The notes under the pieces: model-generated
What the model was told of the DNA's origin: nothing
Database searches by the model: none
What the model saw: only the letters and a program-made list of their open reading frames with translations
Assembly: GCA_013407085.1 (NCBI GenBank)
Contig: JACCGJ010013582.1
Location: forward strand, 212,051-276,050
Length of the DNA stretch: 64,000 nucleotides
Source of the DNA: Atriophallophorus winterbourni
Lineage: Eukaryota > Platyhelminthes > Trematoda > Plagiorchiida > Microphallidae
Reading direction: 5' to 3'
In this document: positions 47,640 through 58,341 of the stretch, in pieces
How positions within the stretch are numbered: position 1 is the stretch's first letter
How the letters are laid out: every line of letters begins with the position of its first letter
Position numbers and translations under genes: made by a program

Positions 47640-48836
47640 TTAAGTTAATAGCTCAAACTGTTACGCCCGTGCTCCAAAATCCTAACGTGCTCCATGTCAC
47701 GCTTCTCAAATAGCTTTTGTTAACCTTGTCTAGCTCCTGGACTCCACACGGGGTCATGTTTGACTTAACGGAACTGTTTCTAGTAACAGAACGAAGATCG
47801 AAGCCAGCTGACTGGTGCCCCAAAACCATCAGGCTTCGGCAGTCCATCAAGGCGGACCACCTAAGGAAATAAAAACTTTTATCTTAAACCTCCAATCATA
47901 AGAAGACTTCAGGTGTCAATCTTGAGGAAAAGTCCGGAGCCGAATTGCTGTTAGGCATTTCGAAGTCCTACCAACTACTGCGAAATTATCGTTGTCCATA
48001 AGTATAAGCCTAGCTGTTAGTTTGGTTTCTGTGGTGATGTCTTGAGGAAGCACTAGCTACGAGAGCAACAGCAAGTTCTTCATATTGTACTTACTGAAGT
48101 TCACCTCACAGAACGAAAAGAATGAACACTTCATTCCGCTCTTTTGGAAATCAGCAAATATTTGTTAAAACCTATGGCGCGACTGGCGTAGTGCATAGTG
48201 CCTGACGCTTTTTTCGATACTAATTATAGATGGCTATCGTCCGCGCAAGATTAACAGTTTACAGTCAATGGAGCCTCGTCTTACTATGGTCTGCTAGCAT
48301 GGGGATTAGGAATCAACTGAGAAGCAGTGCTGGTAGAAAGAATGTGTCCCACAAGAGATGCGAGACACAGAGCTCATCAAGCTTCTCATTAATAGAGGTG
48401 ATATTATGGACTGCCAAAGTAACAGTGGGATATCATTTCTGAGTGTTGTAGGCATTTTTTTCGATGAAGTCCTAAAGATTCGGTTCGGATTTCAGCTGGT
48501 AAAATTTACCACACATTTTAATGTGGCTTCCGCAATGAAAGATCAACGTTGACATGATCTTCTTCCTGAGGCAAATTCAAGTGCCGAAAACAGCGTAAGC
48601 TATTATTCGCTGTTTTTATTTATTCAAAGAAGGCATTCGACCACGTTGAAGGGAGTTTGTTTACAAAATGCCTGATCTGATAGACTGCCCATAAGGATAG
48701 ATAAAATCGCAATTTCGTCCCTTTCAGGCATAAAGTGCTCATTTTGCAGTTTAGAAGCATTTGAAATTCTCCAACGCGTCAAAAAGGGGTGCGTTCTTGC
48801 TTATCCGCTTTTCGGCATTTTGTTTTCTCTGCTTTT

Positions 48837-48864
48837 GAACTCAGAACTCAGAACTCAGAACTCA
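48837..48864. repeat. (GAACTCA)x4 terminal microsatellite
   Basis: Four perfect tandem heptamers on the plus strand mark the 3' terminus of the nested CR1-like fragment. Confidence 0.9.
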
Positions 48865-49390
48865 GAAAATTGAATGGTAGAAAAAGCATTAAGCTTAACA
48901 ATAACCATAGAATGACAGGTAAATGGGACATAGAAAAATATATAAAGAAATATAAAATATCTCAAAAATCGATATGGACAGTCGCACACCGCATGGTTCG
49001 TCATAAACTCATCAAGTTTGGAACCAAAAACCTCAACAGATTCTGATCGTGTGATTTCGTCAGGCAAATAGTTCCAAGTAAAACAAATTCTTACCGAGAA
49101 AAAATTACGGCGTATATCCAATCGAGAATGTGGAAGGCTTGAATCCTTTGAATTTGTTCGTGTTGGAGTAAGGTTACTGGGCTTAAGCAAGTGTTTGAGT
49201 GAGTGGTTTAGAGAATGCATGATTTTGAAGGTCAACATAAGGTCACCACGTATCCGCCGTTGTGTAAAATCGTGTAGGTTCAGTTTTACCGTACGCTCTT
49301 TAATAAGCAAATTTCTGTACCGGGAGACCAACTATGTAGCACGATGATAAATCCTGTCGAGTTGTTCGATATCCTTCCTCACGCTCACAG
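48837..49390 (-). mobile_element. CR1-like 3' fragment nested in family Z copy 2
   Basis: A continuous minus-strand frame (49331-48855) encodes the CR1-type C-terminus: LNLHDFTQRRIRGDLMLTFK, IMHSLNHSLKHLL, then LDIRRNFFSVRICFTWNYLP and SVEVFGSKLDEFM. It is 3'-complete and strongly 5'-truncated. Its 3' end is four perfect GAACTCA units (plus strand, 48837-48864), as expected for a CR1-type short terminal repeat. Host element sequence resumes at about 49390. Confidence 0.8.
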
Positions 49391-50470
49391 GACATGGACA
49401 TATGGCATTTATATACGCACGCGAAGTGATGGTGAGCTTTCCAACCCAACACGATTGAGAACACAAGCCGAGGCAGGGAATGTGTTAATCCGTAACCTGT
49501 TGTTTGCGGACGCCGTAGCCTCCATTTCTCATTCCCAATAGAATTTCACTCTTTGATTGACTGTTCCCGTCGGCGTTCAATGAATTCGGACTAACAATCA
49601 GAATGAGCTAGACCAAAGTCCTTGGTCAATGGACTATATGGACTCCAATCATCACTGTTAAAAATTGTCAGATTCACCCAGCGCATCATTTCAAATATCT
49701 TGTTTTAACTATTGCAGATAGCTCCTCGCGAGGCACGAAGATTTAAAAGCGTATTTTCAGAGCAGCTGTTATTTTGTCCCGATTGAACTTTCGTGTTTAG
49801 GTAACCGCAAGTTGAATGTAGAGACAATGATGATGGTACACAGAGTGTGCTTCACTCTACGGCAGTGAAACCTGAACCACCTACGCAAAACACAAACGGA
49901 AGTTGAAAGCTTTTCAACTAAGATGCATTAAACGTTTGTTGAACATATCGTGAATGGACAGTAAAACTAATACTGGAGTGCTTTTGAAAGCTGATATGAA
50001 GAACATGTTCACTATATTGCGACAGCGCCGCCTGCGATGGCTATGTCATGTCTACAGAATTGAAAATGGTCTTATTCCGAGAGATCTCCTCTATGGTGTG
50101 TTGCAATTAGGACATCAACCATTGAGCAGATTGTACTTGCGGCACAAAGACGTTTACAAAGATATACGACAGCTCTTGGCATTGACCCCGCTAGTTTGTG
50201 AGAACTTGCTGTTGACCGCTCACATTGGAGGAATTGTGTAAATCGTCGTTTCTCTGCTGGAGAGCAACAGACACAACTGTTGGCTGCTAAACGCAGATCA
50301 CGCAGCCTTCGTGCAACTCACGCCCTACAACCAAGTTCTGACTATCGTTTCATGCGCCGCGGAAGAAATTTCTGCTTTCGAATCGGACTGTTCAGTCATA
50401 TAAAAAGCTATAAAACATGAACATTCGTGCGGTTATTATGTACATCCACGGTTGACATTGACTGATATGG

Positions 50471-50704
50471 GCCAAGAAGAGAAGCTCAAATAAAGTCGTT
50501 CTGAACAAGCTATGTTTTAAATCATACTCACTGTTGGCTGCGAATTCATTAGCAATTATTGCATAGTTCATTTTCATTTCTGTAGCATCGTCCGCATTTG
50601 AGCATCTTCAGCAAGTTTATTTTCCATATTGATTGATAAACTAGGTTTTAAATAGATTGACTCAGTTTTATTTTCGAAAATGTGTTAACATTATTCACAG
50701 CAGA
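50471..50704. other. Spacer between family Z copy 2 and the RTE element
   Basis: AT-rich, no feature supported. Ends at the presumed target-site duplication. Confidence 0.4.
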
Positions 50705-50716
50705 ACATGACATATT

Positions 50717-53700
50717 ATCACGAGACTTGACTTAATTGACTTATTCCTGTGAAATCCTGTTGGAGCTTAGGGCTGCAACAACGCCACGCCAGCGAACTCT
50801 GTCCTGGGCTGCTATCCTCAGCTGAGTCCATGTCATTCCGGCATCCTTCGCTTCACTTACGACTGATCTTCTCCACGACTGCTTGGGTCGTCCCACTTTC
50901 CTTTTACCTTGTGGATTCCAGTCTAGTGCTTGCCTAGTGACGTTATCAGCTGGTTTGCGGAGTGTGTGACCTATCCACCCCCATTTTCTTTTCTTGATGT
51001 CCTGATCAACGGGGTTCCGGTTGGTTCTACGCCATAGGTCTGTGTTTGAAATCTTCTCGAGCCACCAGATGTTAAGAATGTGGAGCATGCATTGTTGACA
51101 AATGTTTGTATCTTGTTGGTGATGTTGTGGGTAACCCGCCATGTTTCGGACCCGAAGAGGAGGACTGCTTTTACGTTGGTGTTAAAGATGCGGACTTTGT
51201 TGCGCTGGGACAAGGCCTTAGATTTCCAGATGGGGCGCAGGGTTTTGAACGCTACCCTTGCTTTGCTGATTCGGCTCTTGACGTCGTCTTCTGTGCCACC
51301 ATCAATGTTGAACACGCTTCCAAGGTAAACAAAGCGGTCATTCTCCACCACGTCTTTCCCCTGTAGATGCAGTGGCTGCTGTAGTTGGTTGTTCAATCGC
51401 ATCACATCGGTTTTCTTTATGTTGATTTTCAGGCCCGTCTTCTCTGCCTCTTCTTCTAGGCGCGTTAGCTCAGACTGTGCATGCTGTTGCTCGTGAGACA
51501 GGGGCCGATGTCATCCGCAAAGTCAAGGTCTTCGAGATGTTTGGTGGGGGTCCACTGGATGCCGCTGTTGCTGCCCTCTGTGATTCTTCTCATAATCCAG
51601 TCTATGAAGATCAAGAAGATTATCGGCGAGAGCATGCAACCTCGCCTCACTCCAGTCTTCACTGAGAAGGGGTCTGTCAGCTTTCCGTTGTGGATGATCT
51701 GGCATGATGAGTCCTCATAGAGCTGTTGGATGATGATTATCAGCTTTTGATGGATTCCGTTGTGTTGCATTAGCTTCCATATTGTCTCCCTGTCGACGCT
51801 GTCAAACGCTTTTTCGAAGTCGACGAAGATCGCGTACAAAGGAGACTGCCATTCGATGGATTGCTCGATGATAATACGCAGAGTGGCGATATGATCTATG
51901 CATGACCTATCTTGTCTAAACCCCGCCTGTTCTGTTCTAAGTTTCTTGTCTAACGCCTCTTTCTATCTCTCTGAGATGATTCAGGTCAGTACTTTGCTGG
52001 GGATGGACAGCAACATGATTACCCGCCAGTTGCCGCATTGGGAGAGATCGCCTTTCTTGGGGAGCTTTACCAGATGCCCGAGCTTCCAGTCAGCCGGAAC
52101 TCTCTCCTGTTTCCATAACTTCACCAGGAAGGGGTGAAACATCTCCGCTGCCGCTATCGCGTCTGCCTTTAGAGTTTCTGAGGGGGTGCCGTCAGGGCCT
52201 GGTGCCTCACCATTCTTCAGGGACTTGATGGCATTGAAGATTTCTGCAATTGTTGGGGGGTTGATTTTAATGCATAGGGATTCTTTTGCTGGTGATATAT
52301 CAGGAGATGTTTGCGGAGGTGGTCTGTTTAGAATTTCTCCAAAATGTTCCACCCATCTTTTCCTTTGCCCCGCCTCGCTTGTCATGTTTCTTCCATTTTG
52401 TCCTTGACTGGTTTGTTCGGGTTGGAACTCTTCCCTGACAAGGCTCCGGTGATTTTATATACCCTCTTCATGTTATTCTGCTTTGCCGCTAGCTCTGCCT
52501 CCTCTGTTAGGTTGTGTATGAATTTCCTTTTGTCCTGTCTAGCATCTTCCTTCACTTTCCGGTTTGTCTCCCAATATTGCGCTATTTGGTCTGCATTCTG
52601 TTGCAGGTCACCGTCTCTGCTAATTTCCATCTCCAGAACCCTTCTCTTCGTAATCTTCTCCCAGGTACCCTTCGTCAGCCATTCCTTATGTGCCCTCTCT
52701 TTCTTCACCAGAACTTTAGTGCACGCATCCTGCCAGGTCTTCCATATTCCTGCCCAGTGATTTTCTATTGTTTCGTCGGCCAAATCCGACAGCGCCTCGA
52801 ACATATTCCTGACTTCACAGCTGAACTCTTCCGATTTCTTTTTGTCCATCAAGTACTGAGTTTTGAACTTGTGGTACGCCCTTCCTGACGGATTGTTAGA
52901 GGACTTCAGCTTGGTCCGCATTGTTGCAACCAGCAGGTGATGGTCGGAGGCTGCATCGGCGCCGCGCCTCACTCTGACGTCCAGCACACTACGCCTCCAC
53001 TTTCTGTCTATGGTGAAGTGATCTATCTGATTTTCCGTCTTCCCATCGGGTGAAGTCCAAGTAGTCTTGTATATCCTTTTGTGAGGGTAAATGGTGCCAC
53101 CTATTACTAAGTCATTGAACGAACAAAAGTCTGTGAACAGCTCTCCGTTCTCGTTGCAGGTACCCACGCCGTGTCTGCCCATGATGAGTTCCCTGCCTGT
53201 GTTGTCATCACTGACCTTAGAGTTCAAGTCGCCCATGACAATCTTCATGTCTCTGCGCGGAGTCCGGTCTAAAAGGGCCTGTAAAGAGTTGTAGGAATCT
53301 TCCTTCTACTCTTCTTGGGCTGTGTTTGTTGGCGCATAACACTGGATGATGGTGATCCTCCTTCCTTTGGAGTTGAACCTGGCTGCCATAAGTCTGGGTG
53401 AGACAGGTTCCCATGCCATTAGCGCTCTTGTAGCCCCTGGCGCTAACATTATTGCCACTCCTTGAGTGTGGCCATGATTCATATCTTCATGTCCGGAATA
53501 GATAATGGTTTCCCCTGAAGATAGTCTGTTCTGACCGCTCCCATTCCATCAAGTCTCACATAGGCCAAGAACTTTGATGTTGTAACTTTCCATCTCTTTG
53601 GCTACCTGTGCTAATTTCCCGCTCTCATATAGGGTTCTGATGTTCCAGGTCCCTATCCTGGTCTTTGCCTTGGTCGTGAGAAGACTCATCGGCAAGTTAG

Positions 53701-53885
53701 CTTCCCGAAGGCTTTCATCAGCACGCGTCATGAGCCCCATGAGCTCCCGTCCAGGCAGCTTTTGTGCAGCTTTTGTTGTTGCAGTTTCTGTAGCAGCGTT
53801 GTCTTTTACGGGGTGGTGTTGCTAGCCCCACGCCCAACCCTCCTTCTTTTTCACCCGGGCTTGGGACCGGCAGTTGGCGGAGAAC
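50717..53885 (-). mobile_element. Full-length RTE-type retrotransposon, lightly damaged
   Basis: The element is about 3.17 kb with a single endonuclease-RT frame, the normal size for RTE. From its 5' side: RIGTWNIRTLYESGKLAQ (53650 region), IQCYAPTN, VMGDLNSK near 53240, and SDHHLL near 52940 (AP endonuclease catalytic blocks); RT blocks GPDGTPSETL, FVDFEKAFDSVDRETI near 51825, GVRRGCMLSPIIF near 51640 and LDFADD near 51545; thumb block DRFVYLGSVFNIDGGTEDD near 51340; and C-terminal RKVGRPKQSWRR then QDRVRWRGVVAAL. Damage: TGA 53551-53549, TAG 53308-53306, TGA 51983-51981, TAG 51965-51963, and frameshifts near 52384, 51505 and 51095. The flanking near-repeat ACATGACAWATT at 50705-50716 and 53886-53897 is a likely target-site duplication. 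Its higher GC and low decay make it the youngest large insertion here. Confidence 0.85.
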
Positions 53886-53897
53886 ACATGACAAATT

Positions 53898-54585
53898 CTA
53901 GAATATTCAGTTTGCAATTTTAAAAAAAATTCAAAACAAAATTACGTAGTGAAAGTGACTGGTTTGACAAGTAATCGATTCGTTTTCAAATCTTAACCAG
54001 GACAAACTCCGATATATTATATTGGTGAAGTTTTCCAAATGAATCGCGTGGTCAAAGCTTTATTTCCTCGCACAAGAAGATGACACAAATAAAATCTGGT
54101 AAGAACTTATAAATATGATCTTGTTACTAAGCAATGGTTGAAGTTGAATATATTACTAAATTTACACACGATATTATTTCATGCTCATTCATATTCAAAT
54201 ATCACGACATGTAAAATACTTTAACTCAAATGTTTATGACACGCAATTATTTTATCTAAATATAATTTCCTATACTCATGGATGTCAAAAGAAATTTTCT
54301 GTTTAATACATTTAAATCAAATGGAAGGAATATGCTGTTAAAGATGTGCATTGAATGACATTAGCAAACAGCAAGAACACAGCATTTTGAACAAAATGGT
54401 ATTCATAATATTTTGTAAAACTTGAGTTACGTATTCAGATAGCATGCAAATTTCGCTGCTTTATCACAGACGAAGTAAAATATACAAAAACTAAGTTATG
54501 TTGATGCACTCCACTAATCAGATACCCAGTTGATAATATCGTTTTACTTCTTAAACCAAAAATCAAAGTGAAAAATTATAGATTG
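53898..54585. other. AT-rich spacer
   Basis: No gene or repeat could be supported between the RTE element and the TATA-like site at 54586. Confidence 0.4.
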
Positions 54586-54596
54586 TATAAATAAAA
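54586..54596 (+). promoter_or_regulatory. TATA-like box before the small ORF
   Basis: TATAAATAAAA lies 96 bases before the ATG at 54682, a plausible core promoter position for an 80-odd-base leader. Only the consensus supports it. Confidence 0.4.
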
Positions 54597-54681
54597 GGTG
54601 TTCTTGCGTTGACTTGGCATTGTTCAGTTCAACTGTCATGTGTCAGTCGATTAGTGATAACTCTTAATTGACATTAAATAC

Positions 54682-54960
54682 ATGCCAATGACGCAACTTG
54701 CTAGGCTTTTGTGTATCGGTGCGTCGTTTACTATTTATGTTTTATCATACAACAATCCTTTTTCCATTTTCGGGTATTCAGACTCCAAGCCATTCCAGCG
54801 ACAGAAAAAATTAGATCTTAAAATCAGGTCGATTTTAGTGTACCCATTCTACCAAAGCGTGAACGAAAAGGAAATGGCTTTATTTGTTGAAACGAATTTT
54901 CGGCAATCAATCATTATTCAAACTCTAAATATAATGTATGCGAATCGTTTTCTTGAATAA
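54682..54960 (+). CDS. Possible small secreted protein, unrecognised
   Basis: An open frame of 92 codons begins MPMTQLARLLCIGASFTIYV, which looks like a signal peptide with a short polar start and a hydrophobic core. A mixed, fairly basic remainder ends YANRFLE. It has no cysteine beyond the one in the signal and no family I recognise. It sits downstream of a TATA-like box and about 340 bases before the duplicated promoter of Ly6 copy B, on the same strand. It could be a single-exon gene, a first exon of a secreted gene, or chance. Schistosomes are known for small secreted micro-exon genes, but I see no micro-exons here. Copy A has no equivalent ORF upstream. Confidence 0.35.
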   Translation: MPMTQLARLLCIGASFTIYVLSYNNPFSIFGYSDSKPFQRQKKLDLKIRSILVYPFYQSVNEKEMALFVETNFRQSIIIQTLNIMYANRFLE

Positions 54961-54979
54961 CGTAGAGTTTGATATTTGG

Positions 54980-55458
54980 TGACAGAATTCAAAATGTGTG
55001 TAGTCTTTTCTGATCAATATTAAATTGCAATTTATGAACCAAGTAGCAGGTCAAATGAGGGACGAAATAATTATCGAAAGTTTCGTTAAACGTGAAAAAG
55101 ACGATTTATTGGCTCCGGAATAAATATTTAAAGGCAATTAGGACCTGATGCACTAGATGTAAATTTTCCGACAATGAGATTCTAATAAATCGTTCACAGT
55201 CACTAATGTGTAGATCGAAACACACATTTCGATCTATCGCTATGAATCAAATAATCCTCTTGCGTTTGTTAGCAAACCCCTGTATTTTGATTTGGTGGAT
55301 CACGTGCACTTGACATAATTATTATAATGTAAGACTATTGCGTCACAGGTTTACGCAAATAATTCGAATTTATACACATTAATGGGCGAGATACGTTGTT
55401 GTAGTAACTCATTTGAATCACGTGACGCAGATTAAAGCAACGAATTTCTCTTATAAAT
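54980..55458 (+). promoter_or_regulatory. Duplicated promoter region of Ly6 copy B
   Basis: Counterpart of 22350-22828. CACGTG at 55301-55306 and 55419-55424, GCGTCAC and TTACGCAAAT between them, TTATAAAT at 55451-55458. Spacings are identical to copy A, although the intervening bases have diverged. Confidence 0.55.
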
Positions 55459-56229
55459 TCTGCATATTTCTGCAAGCTGATAGAGTAATCGAAATGAAAG
55501 CAACATCAGTGCTTTTTCTAACAGTTTTATCATTAGTATTTTGCCAACAAAGTAAGTTACCAGTATAATTATCGCTATGTGGTTACAAAATTGAGAAAAT
55601 TGTGCGATTAGATCGTATTTGGTATTTCTCGCTTAACAGATACAAAAAGTGAATGTTTGCGACGTGGTTATTTGAAATGAATTGAAATAATTTCACACGG
55701 GATAAACAATGATTCACAGATACAATGAAGAATTGGCCTTGTAAAATGAACTTCGTTGAACTCCGTTTGAAGAAAGTATTTTGTAAATTCAGTATTCCTC
55801 AATCAACTTCTTATAACCACAGGTTAAAGGAACTGAAACCTCTCAGATACTCTGCTTATTAAATAGTACATAGGTTTGCAGATAGCCAATAAATCAACTT
55901 CGTCCGGTGTTCAATTTCAAATGCTTTGACAAAAGGATTACCAACTAAAATTTCAGTCGGATATTAGGCTGCAAAACTCTTGAAATTATATAGTTATGCC
56001 CTCATTGTTGTTCAACTGTCAGCTAAATAACACTTATTTAAATGACGCGTACAAATTATCGTGAGGCGAAAATTTAGAATGTTTTCAGTCATATATGTTT
56101 TTTTCCTTCAAAATATTTCGAACAAACACAAAAAAATAAAATGCTAGGCGTAGTGTATATCACACACTTAAAAAAAATGTAAAAGTTGAAAAAAATATTT
56201 TATTTGCTGAAACATTTTCTAATTCACAG

Positions 56230-56312
56230 GTGATGTACTACGTTGATATTTTTGTGGAAATTGTACTAACGCGGAAAGGGCAAGAGTACAATCTGGTTGC
56301 TTTAATTGTTCA
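56230..56312 (+). pseudogene. Exon 2 of copy B, premature TGA
   Basis: The TTCACAG acceptor and GTGAGT donor are intact. In the frame set by exon 1 the exon reads S-D-V-L-R-stop-YFCGNC and onward to GCFNCS. Skipping this 83-base exon would shift the frame, so simple skipping does not rescue it. Confidence 0.75.
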
Positions 56313-58059
56313 GTGAGTTTTGAGCTGTAATTTAGAGATTTTCATCAGCCATATATCGTCACATAAGAGATCGTTATATTTTGTTTTAGTTTTTTTCAGG
56401 TTCCTCATTTAAATCTTGCTTATTATCACATTATTAGCATGTTACGGAAATGATAAATGCAAGGTGTCAGCATTTTTTCGAAAAGAGCATTTTATCAAAA
56501 AAACCAATGGTGCCACTAAAAATGACATTTAACATACAATAAATTGTAAACCAACTTCTTCGATTATTTGAAGGACAATACCTAAAAGGTTAACGCTGTC
56601 AACCCATAGTCATTGTTCAATTAATTGCGAAAGAGTTGTTTTTGCAAATACATGTCCCATTGAGCATGTCATGATTGGTATAAAATTACCTCACTTGATT
56701 GCATGTACTTCATTCGTGCATGCCACGACTAAGTTTGATTTGTTTGCACCGATATAACAGTCATTAACGATATAACTTACCGTTTATCCACTATTCATAA
56801 TCACGGGAATTGGAATCGCGGTTTAATTACTTCAGAAGCGATATGGCTAGATTTAGTCCCATGGCGTGCGCATGTGTGCTGGCCATGCATAAATATTTGA
56901 ATTAATATAAATCTTACCTGTTCAACTACATTGAAAGTTTGTTGACATCGCGTGTTTTATTTGGTTATTCGTGGCATCCTTTAACAAAAGCGAATAGCTG
57001 ATTCTCTAATTATTTATAGCATAGGGTACTCACTAGCCACAAGGTGCATACCGCACTAAATTTAAGGATTTCATAGAAAACCGATCACTTATTTAAAAAC
57101 GTTCAGAGTTTAATCATCACCACCTTTTGTTGAGTGGAGATCTCCGAAGTTTTGTTCTTAAACGTTGTTTGAGAAAAATTTGATACATAATTTTCGCTTG
57201 AAACATAACAGAACTTCAATTGTAGACATATCGTGTTGGATTGTTCATTTTAAATCACATTCTCAATGTTATTGACATGTCAAAAATATTTTATTATACT
57301 TTATGGTATGTTCGAAAACATTATCTTTCTTGGAAGTAAAATCTGGATTCCATTATTGTGTGTTGGGGGCTAAGTCTCCATCGGAAAAATGTAATTATTG
57401 TCATATTTCTGCTGATTCGAATGCAGCAGAAATGCAATGAAACTAAATTTAAAGCATTTAAAAAATTGAGAACAACAAAATTGTGTGACTGACAAACCTA
57501 TTATTATAACAAAAATAAGGTTATATTTTAAATTATATTTTGATTTGTATTCAACTTTGAGACAAAGTGTGTATCAAATTAATTTGCCTTCACTTTGATT
57601 TGGATTTGGAATAATTCATTTATATATACTCATGATGAGTCTGAATTTCATTTAAGTTAATTCAGAAATATTATGAATCTATATTGAGAAAATTATATTT
57701 GGTAGATTCTACTATACAAATCTAAATTATGTTTTATGAATACAAATTACTCTCTCCAATAAATAAAATCCTGTTTGGCTTACATTTTATGTATTGCCAA
57801 ATTCGCGTTTTCCCCTTGTGTAAATATTATTGAATACTTAGAATCATAAAACAAACACTTAACAAATGAAATATCAACATATTTTTCTCATTTAATACTT
57901 CCAGAGTGAGTTTTATATGAAGAGTTATTACTATTTTTACTTGGTATTCATTTTTCCTCTCTAATCAAGATTAGTATTCTTTCATATTTTCTGGAAGAGC
58001 ACAGACAAATTTGATGATTATATATTATTCCTAACGGAGATGGATTTCACGTACTTTAG

Positions 58060-58341
58060 ACTATAACAACACTCATCCGAAATGTCACAAGTTATGTTCT
58101 GAGAAGCTGTGCACGTACCGTTTGCGAAAACCGTACTGAGACAAATAATGAAACAACGACGATAGTTGAGTGCTGCAACACGCAACTTTGCAACGGTTTT
58201 GATAACAAAGCAACGACCACCACTGCCGTTAGTGAAACGCAAACAAACATGACAGATTCATGTCGGCATCTTACACTCCAAAAATTTCACCTCATATCTG
58301 CAGCTGTTTTTGTCAACTTGGTTCATTTCTTATTCCATTAA
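58060..58341 (+). CDS. Exon 3 of copy B (open)
   Basis: After a TTTAG acceptor the 282-base exon is fully open: TITTLIRNVTSYVLRSC..., five cysteines ending LCN, then a Thr-rich linker with NMT and NET sequons and tail HLISAAVFVNLVHFLFH, TAA at 58339-58341. It has two codons fewer than copy A, in the linker. Confidence 0.7.
   Translation, partial: TITTLIRNVTSYVLRSCARTVCENRTETNNETTTIVECCNTQLCNGFDNKATTTTAVSETQTNMTDSCRHLTLQKFHLISAAVFVNLVHFLFH

Larger units (their letters stand above)
47640..50470 (+). mobile_element. Family Z copy 2, internally deleted
   Basis: The 5' region (47640-48300) matches copy 1 (CAGCTCCTGGACT.., TAACGGAACTG, AAAACCA). Directly after it, near 48345, comes the TCCCACAAGAGATGCGA block that in copy 1 lies at 37230, about 1.6 kb further on, so endonuclease and pre-RT are missing. 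RT remnants follow (VVGIFFDEVLKIRFGF). A CR1-like 3' fragment interrupts from 48837 to about 49390. The C-terminal part reads NMFTILRQRRLRWLCHVYRI near 50005, then ENGLIPRDLLYGVL. The finger remains at about 50280-50400. Confidence 0.75.
55494..58341 (+). pseudogene. Ly6/CD59-like gene copy B with in-frame stop
   Basis: The exons 55494-55551, 56230-56312 and 58060-58341 have the same phases as copy A and, for exons 1 and 2, the same lengths (58 and 83). Exon 1 encodes a normal signal peptide (VLFLTVLSLVFC). In exon 2 the codon for the first structural cysteine (TGC in copy A) is TGA at 56244-56246, stopping translation after about 23 residues. The remaining exon-2 cysteines, the whole of exon 3 (SC.. 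VC, ECC, LCN), the Thr-rich linker, the hydrophobic GPI tail and all splice sites are intact. It is either a very recent pseudogene, a null allele, an assembly error, or a gene using another exon 2. No such exon was seen. Confidence 0.75.

Noticed and set aside
51477..53825. Several plus-strand frames across the RTE element
   Set aside because: Antisense shadows. The minus strand carries all endonuclease and RT motifs in order.
58018..58242. 74-codon minus-strand frame
   Set aside because: Antisense of exon 3 of Ly6 copy B. The sense strand gives the full cysteine pattern.
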